Source: DASVEG01 sp036380695 (lineage in GTDB: Bacteria; Actinomycetota; Acidimicrobiia; Acidimicrobiales; CADCTF01). From it: 8,696 nt of DNA. Both the position numbers and the translations under genes were made by a program. Position 1 is the stretch's first letter. Each line of letters starts with the position of its first letter. The DNA lies in NCBI GenBank assembly GCA_036380695.1, contig DASVEG010000016.1:1-8696 (forward strand). Direction: 5' to 3'. Positions 5,559-8,696 of the stretch are shown in pieces. The notes beneath the pieces were generated by a model that worked only from the letters and a program-made list of their open reading frames with translations, searched no databases and was not told the DNA's origin.

Positions 5559-6512
5559 TCAGCGGTCGCCGCGGGTGGGGGCGCCGCCGTCGGGGCACTT
5601 GAGCACCTTCTCGCAGGCGGTGCGGATGGGCACCCCGAAGAACACGGCCTCGGTGCCGAAGCCGAGCGGGGCATACGCCCGCGACGAGATGGCGAGGACC
5701 TCGCCCTTGTCGTTGAGGAGCGGGCCGCCCTGGAAGGCCGAGCCGACCGCGGCGTCGTGCTGCACGCCGGCAGACGACACGTCGGCCACGAACCCCTGGC
5801 TCACCGCGCCTCCGGACGCCCCAAGACCCGACATCGAGAACACCCGCTCGCCGATCTTCAGCGGCGGTTCCTTCGGAGCGAACTCCAGCTTGGGCATGTT
5901 GGCCTTCTGGACGATAAGCAGCGCGAGGTCTTTCTCCTCGTGCCACGTCCACAACGTCGCCTTGATCTGCTCGTCGCCCTTGCGGATGTTGACGACGGGG
6001 CCGGGCTGGCGGGTCGCGGCGCGGACCGTCGCGAACGACGCGATGAGGAGCGACTGCTCACCGTCGGACGCGACGACGAACGCCGAGCCGACGGACGGCT
6101 GGCCCGCTTCGTCGAGGGTGTTGACGAACCACACCGCAGGCGACGACTTCTTGATGAGCGCCTCGAGCGTCTCGCCTTCGGCCCGGATCTTCTTGATCGG
6201 CTCGAGCTCCTTGCGGACCTCCGCCTTGGCCGCGTCGCGCTCGGCGGCGATCGTGTCCATCGCGGTCTTGAACCGGCCGTCGAAGTCCTCGACGAAGCTG
6301 CCGATGCGCTTCTCGTTCTGTGACAGGCGGTAGTCGTAATACGCGTAGAGGACCGCGCCACTGAACGCCGCGCCGATCGACGTCGCGAGGATGAGCGTGA
6401 CCATCCCGAGGATCGTCTTCGGGACGAGACGCTCCTTCCAGGGCGGCGGCCGCCACGCCTCTTCGTCGTAGATCTCCGCGTCGGCGTCGCGGCGGCCGGT
6501 CAACGTCGCCAT
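5559..6512 (-). CDS. Membrane-anchored trypsin-fold (HtrA-like) protein, probable pseudoprotease
   Basis: A 317-residue protein. Residues 1-32 form a polar cytoplasmic tail. One membrane segment follows (about 33-57; TILGMVTLILATSIGAAFSG), then a charged, probably coiled-coil stretch (about 62-118), then a chymotrypsin-fold domain (about 120-305) facing outward. The fold shows in VGSAFVV, KDLALLIVQK, IGERVFSMSGLG and GGPLLNDKGEVLAIS. The triad is broken: where HtrA-like proteases have TNxHVV this one has ASFATV, putting Ala161 at the His position; Asp195 (KDLAL) is kept; and the G-N-S-G-G-P serine loop reads A-F-Q-G-G-P, with Gln261 replacing Ser. There is no PDZ domain. Two Cys near the end (TACEKVLKC) could form a disulfide. 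ATG 6512 has GAGGG four bases upstream and lies 12 bases after the PBP stop, so the two are probably cotranscribed. Confidence 0.88.
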   Translation of the reverse strand: MATLTGRRDADAEIYDEEAWRPPPWKERLVPKTILGMVTLILATSIGAAFSGAVLYAYYDYRLSQNEKRIGSFVEDFDGRFKTAMDTIAAERDAAKAEVRKELEPIKKIRAEGETLEALIKKSSPAVWFVNTLDEAGQPSVGSAFVVASDGEQSLLIASFATVRAATRQPGPVVNIRKGDEQIKATLWTWHEEKDLALLIVQKANMPKLEFAPKEPPLKIGERVFSMSGLGASGGAVSQGFVADVSSAGVQHDAAVGSAFQGGPLLNDKGEVLAISSRAYAPLGFGTEAVFFGVPIRTACEKVLKCPDGGAPTRGDR

Positions 6513-6516
6513 GGTG

Positions 6517-6521
6517 CCCTC
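6517..6521 (-). promoter_or_regulatory. Shine-Dalgarno site for the trypsin-fold gene
   Basis: On the minus strand GAGGG stands four bases before ATG 6512, inside the 12-base gap after the PBP stop. It fixes the start of the downstream gene. Confidence 0.5.
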
Positions 6522-6524
6522 ACG

Positions 6525-8696
6525 TTACGGCCTCGGCACCGCGCCGGGGCGCGTGGTCGTGGTGGTCGGCGGCACCGTCGTCGTCGTCGGTGGTGGGTCC
6601 CGCGTGTCTTCCGGCGGACGGTTGCTGCCGTCGTCGACCGTCGTCGTCGTGGTTTCGGGCGGCAACGCGGTGGGCGGGGCGGGCCCGACTTCGTACGGGC
6701 CGCCTGGAGCGGTGCCGGAAGGCTTGCGCTGCCCGCCGGGGTCGATGCCGGTGCGGGCCTGCTTGTTGAGACGGTCGGTGATGGTCTTGATCGGCGCGGG
6801 CTCGTTGAACTCGGTGGCTGGCACGTCCTTCAGCGCGACCGACATGAAGTCGCGCCACGTCGGCGCGGGCAGGCAACCGCCGGTCATCTGCGCGCATCCC
6901 TTGATGCCGCGCATGGGGATGGGCTCGTCGCGATAGCCGACCCACACCGCGGCCGACAGGGTCGGCGTGTACCCGACGAACCATGCGTTCCGGTTCGACT
7001 GCGACGTACCCGTCTTGCCCGCGGCCGGCCGGTTGATGTTCGCCTTCGTGCCGGTGCCGCCGGTGATGACGCCCTTCAGGATGTCGTTGACGTTGTCGGC
7101 GACGATCTCGTCTATCGCCCGCTGGCCCTCGCGGCTGCGGTTGTCTTCGAGCACCTTGAACCCACCCTCGCCGTCTGGCTCCTCCACCCGCACGACCGGC
7201 GTCGGTGTCTGCCGAACGCCGCGGTTCGCGAAGGTCGCGTAGCCGGTGGCCATCTCGAGCGGGGACAGGTCGAGGGTGCCGAGCGCGTAGCTGCCCGAGC
7301 AGGTGTGCACGCGCGGGCTGTACCACGCGGAGGTGACACCGAGCTTGCGCGCCATCTCCGCGGTCTCCTTGCACCCGACGTCGCGGATGAGCTGTGCGTA
7401 GACGGTGTTGTACGACTTCTGCGTGGCGACGCGGAGGGTCGCGCTCCCGCCCCCGCCTCCTTCGAAGTTGCCGATCGTGCAGTCGAAGTTCGGCGTCGGC
7501 TTGCAGTCCGGCACGCGGTACTGGCTCGGCGCCGGGTACACCTTCGTCGGCTGGATCCCCTTCTCCAGCGCGGCGGCGAGCACGAACGGCTTGAACGACG
7601 AACCCGGCTGGCGCCCGCTGCCCCCGCTCTCGGGGTACTGGTTCTTGTCGGCCAGCGGCCAGCACTCGGCCTCGACGTCGACCGGTGTGCCTTCTGCAGG
7701 ACGGCGGCACGCGCCGAGCGAGAGGTTCACCTGGCTGGCGCCGCCCGCGTTGAAGTCCGCGCCGCCGACGATCGCCTTCACGAAGCCGGTGGGTGGTTCG
7801 ACCGCAGCGATGGAGACCTCGAAGGGCGTGTCCTGGCCCTTTCGGTCGCCCTTGGTGAGCTTCGCCGGCCGCACGTTCGCGCGCGCCTTGTTGGCCGCGG
7901 CCTCCGCGGCGTCCTGCACCTTCGGGTCGAGCGTCGTCTGCACGCGCAGGCCGCCCTGGAAGACCTTGTCCTCGCCGTACTTCGCCTCGAGGTACTTGCG
8001 GACGTAGTCCATGAAGTACGGGTACTTGCCGTATTGGTTGCCCGTCGGCGGTGCGAACACCATCGTGTGCTTCACGCCGGGCCCCGGACGCTGCGCGGGA
8101 TCCGGGTTCCAGTTCACGAGCACCTGCTCCGACGCGTCCTTGTGCTGCGCCTCGTCGAGGTATCCCTCACCGAGCATGGCGTCGAGCACGATCTTGCGCT
8201 TCGTCTCCGCGTTGATGGGATTGCCGATGGGCTCGTAACGCGACGGCGCGGGGATCACGCCCACGAGCGTCGCGGCCTCCGACACCGACAGGTGGTTGAC
8301 GGGCTTGTGGAAGTAGATCTCGGACGCGGCGCCGACGCCGTACGCACCGTTGCCGAGGTACACGCGCGACAGGTAGCGGAAAAGGATCTCGTCCTTGTCG
8401 AGCTGGCGGTCGAGCTGGCTCGCCACGACCGCCTCCCGCACCTTGCGGAGGAGCGTTCGCTCCTTGCCGACGTACGCGTCCTTCACGTACTGCTGCGTGA
8501 TCGTCGACCCGCCCTGGCGGATGCCGCCGCCGCGCACGTCTTGGTAGAGCGCGCGCATCGTGCCGCGAACGTCGACGCCGCCGTGCTCGTAGAAGTTGCG
8601 GTCCTCGGCCGCAATCAGCGCCTGCTTCAGGTGGAGGGGGATGTCGGTCGGCTTGACCGGCACCTCGAGGTCGAACTTGCGGAGCTGGCCGATCTC
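6525..8696 (-). CDS. Class A (bifunctional) penicillin-binding protein, N terminus off-window
   Basis: A peptidoglycan synthase with glycosyltransferase and transpeptidase activities, acting outside the membrane; 723 residues are visible and the membrane anchor lies past the right edge. GT51 domain: AAEDRNFYEHGG (catalytic Glu codon 8604-8606), GGSTITQQ, RKVREAVVA, then KDEILFRYLSRVYLGNGAYG. Transpeptidase domain: SxxK as SSFK in RQPGSSFKPF (Ser codon 7599-7601), SYN (7407-7415), and KTGT in AAGKTGTSQSN (7005-7016). All catalytic motifs are intact. The transpeptidase part holds eight Cys, two in an extra segment just before the SxxK motif. The last 45 or so residues are a Thr/Pro-rich tail. 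An internal GTG at 8663 is not the start, because the frame stays open to the edge with family-like sequence. The trypsin-fold gene follows after 12 bases. Confidence 0.95.
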   Translation of the reverse strand, partial: EIGQLRKFDLEVPVKPTDIPLHLKQALIAAEDRNFYEHGGVDVRGTMRALYQDVRGGGIRQGGSTITQQYVKDAYVGKERTLLRKVREAVVASQLDRQLDKDEILFRYLSRVYLGNGAYGVGAASEIYFHKPVNHLSVSEAATLVGVIPAPSRYEPIGNPINAETKRKIVLDAMLGEGYLDEAQHKDASEQVLVNWNPDPAQRPGPGVKHTMVFAPPTGNQYGKYPYFMDYVRKYLEAKYGEDKVFQGGLRVQTTLDPKVQDAAEAAANKARANVRPAKLTKGDRKGQDTPFEVSIAAVEPPTGFVKAIVGGADFNAGGASQVNLSLGACRRPAEGTPVDVEAECWPLADKNQYPESGGSGRQPGSSFKPFVLAAALEKGIQPTKVYPAPSQYRVPDCKPTPNFDCTIGNFEGGGGGSATLRVATQKSYNTVYAQLIRDVGCKETAEMARKLGVTSAWYSPRVHTCSGSYALGTLDLSPLEMATGYATFANRGVRQTPTPVVRVEEPDGEGGFKVLEDNRSREGQRAIDEIVADNVNDILKGVITGGTGTKANINRPAAGKTGTSQSNRNAWFVGYTPTLSAAVWVGYRDEPIPMRGIKGCAQMTGGCLPAPTWRDFMSVALKDVPATEFNEPAPIKTITDRLNKQARTGIDPGGQRKPSGTAPGGPYEVGPAPPTALPPETTTTTVDDGSNRPPEDTRDPPPTTTTVPPTTTTTRPGAVPRP
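6528..6662 (-). repeat. Low-complexity Thr/Pro tail of the PBP
   Basis: Runs of ACG/ACC codons give TTTTT, PPPTTTT and PPTTTTT blocks at the C terminus. This is a disordered, extracytoplasmic linker-like tail, common in cell-wall proteins of actinobacteria. The codon repeats make it prone to slippage, so length may vary between strains. Confidence 0.7.

Noticed and set aside
4216..6333. Long plus-strand open frame (705 codons)
   Set aside because: It is antisense to four well-recognised minus-strand genes with clear family motifs and has none itself.
8661..8663. GTG as start of the PBP
   Set aside because: The frame stays open to the window edge, and starting here would leave almost nothing before the first glycosyltransferase motif and no membrane anchor.
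1..8696. CRISPR arrays, tRNA genes, insertion sequences, toxin-antitoxin or phage-defence modules
   Set aside because: No direct-repeat array, cloverleaf, transposase or defence-protein motif was found on either strand. FxsA's name refers to phage exclusion but it is not evidence of a defence system.

Overview
The window is high-GC DNA with actinobacterial gene content. Several proteins look most like those of the class Acidimicrobiia: the ArsR-type regulator beside Mrp, the Thr/Pro-tailed class A PBP, and the FxsA-NUDIX-MBL run. That placement is recognition from memory, not a search. There is no mobile element, CRISPR array, tRNA or rRNA, and coding density is very high, with no gene-free stretch above about 110 bases.

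Layout. Left edge: a winged-helix regulator (minus, cut by the window edge at its 3' end) diverges from a two-domain Mrp/ApbC iron-sulfur carrier ATPase (plus). The 40-base gap between their GTG starts holds a perfect 9-bp inverted repeat. Each arm carries a TAAAAT -10 hexamer seven bases from its own GTG, so one operator seems to govern two leaderless promoters. Mrp converges on a sensor kinase gene across a 24-bp perfect hairpin. From there to the right edge everything lies on the minus strand, in transcription order: class A penicillin-binding protein (5' end off-window), membrane-anchored trypsin-fold protein, then FxsA, NUDT19-like NUDIX hydrolase, LACTB2-like metallo-beta-lactamase-fold protein, and the sensor kinase. 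FxsA/NUDIX and NUDIX/MBL overlap by 4 bases each, so they form a translationally coupled unit; the PBP and the trypsin-fold gene are 12 bases apart and form another pair.

How the genes may work together. The left pair looks like an autoregulated iron-sulfur (or related) regulator with its carrier ATPase. The right pair is cell-wall synthesis plus an extracytoplasmic partner. The middle operon joins a small membrane protein, a nucleotide/CoA-type pyrophosphatase and a hydrolase or nuclease, followed by an orphan sensor.

Most notable points: (1) the symmetric operator with embedded divergent leaderless promoters; (2) a sensor kinase whose phospho-acceptor His position is Tyr while its ATP-binding boxes look intact, and which has an excisionase-like HTH at its N terminus; (3) a trypsin-fold protein next to the PBP with catalytic His and Ser replaced by Ala and Gln; (4) the 24-bp hairpin between convergent genes; (5) an Mrp lacking the second Cys of the usual C-x-x-C.
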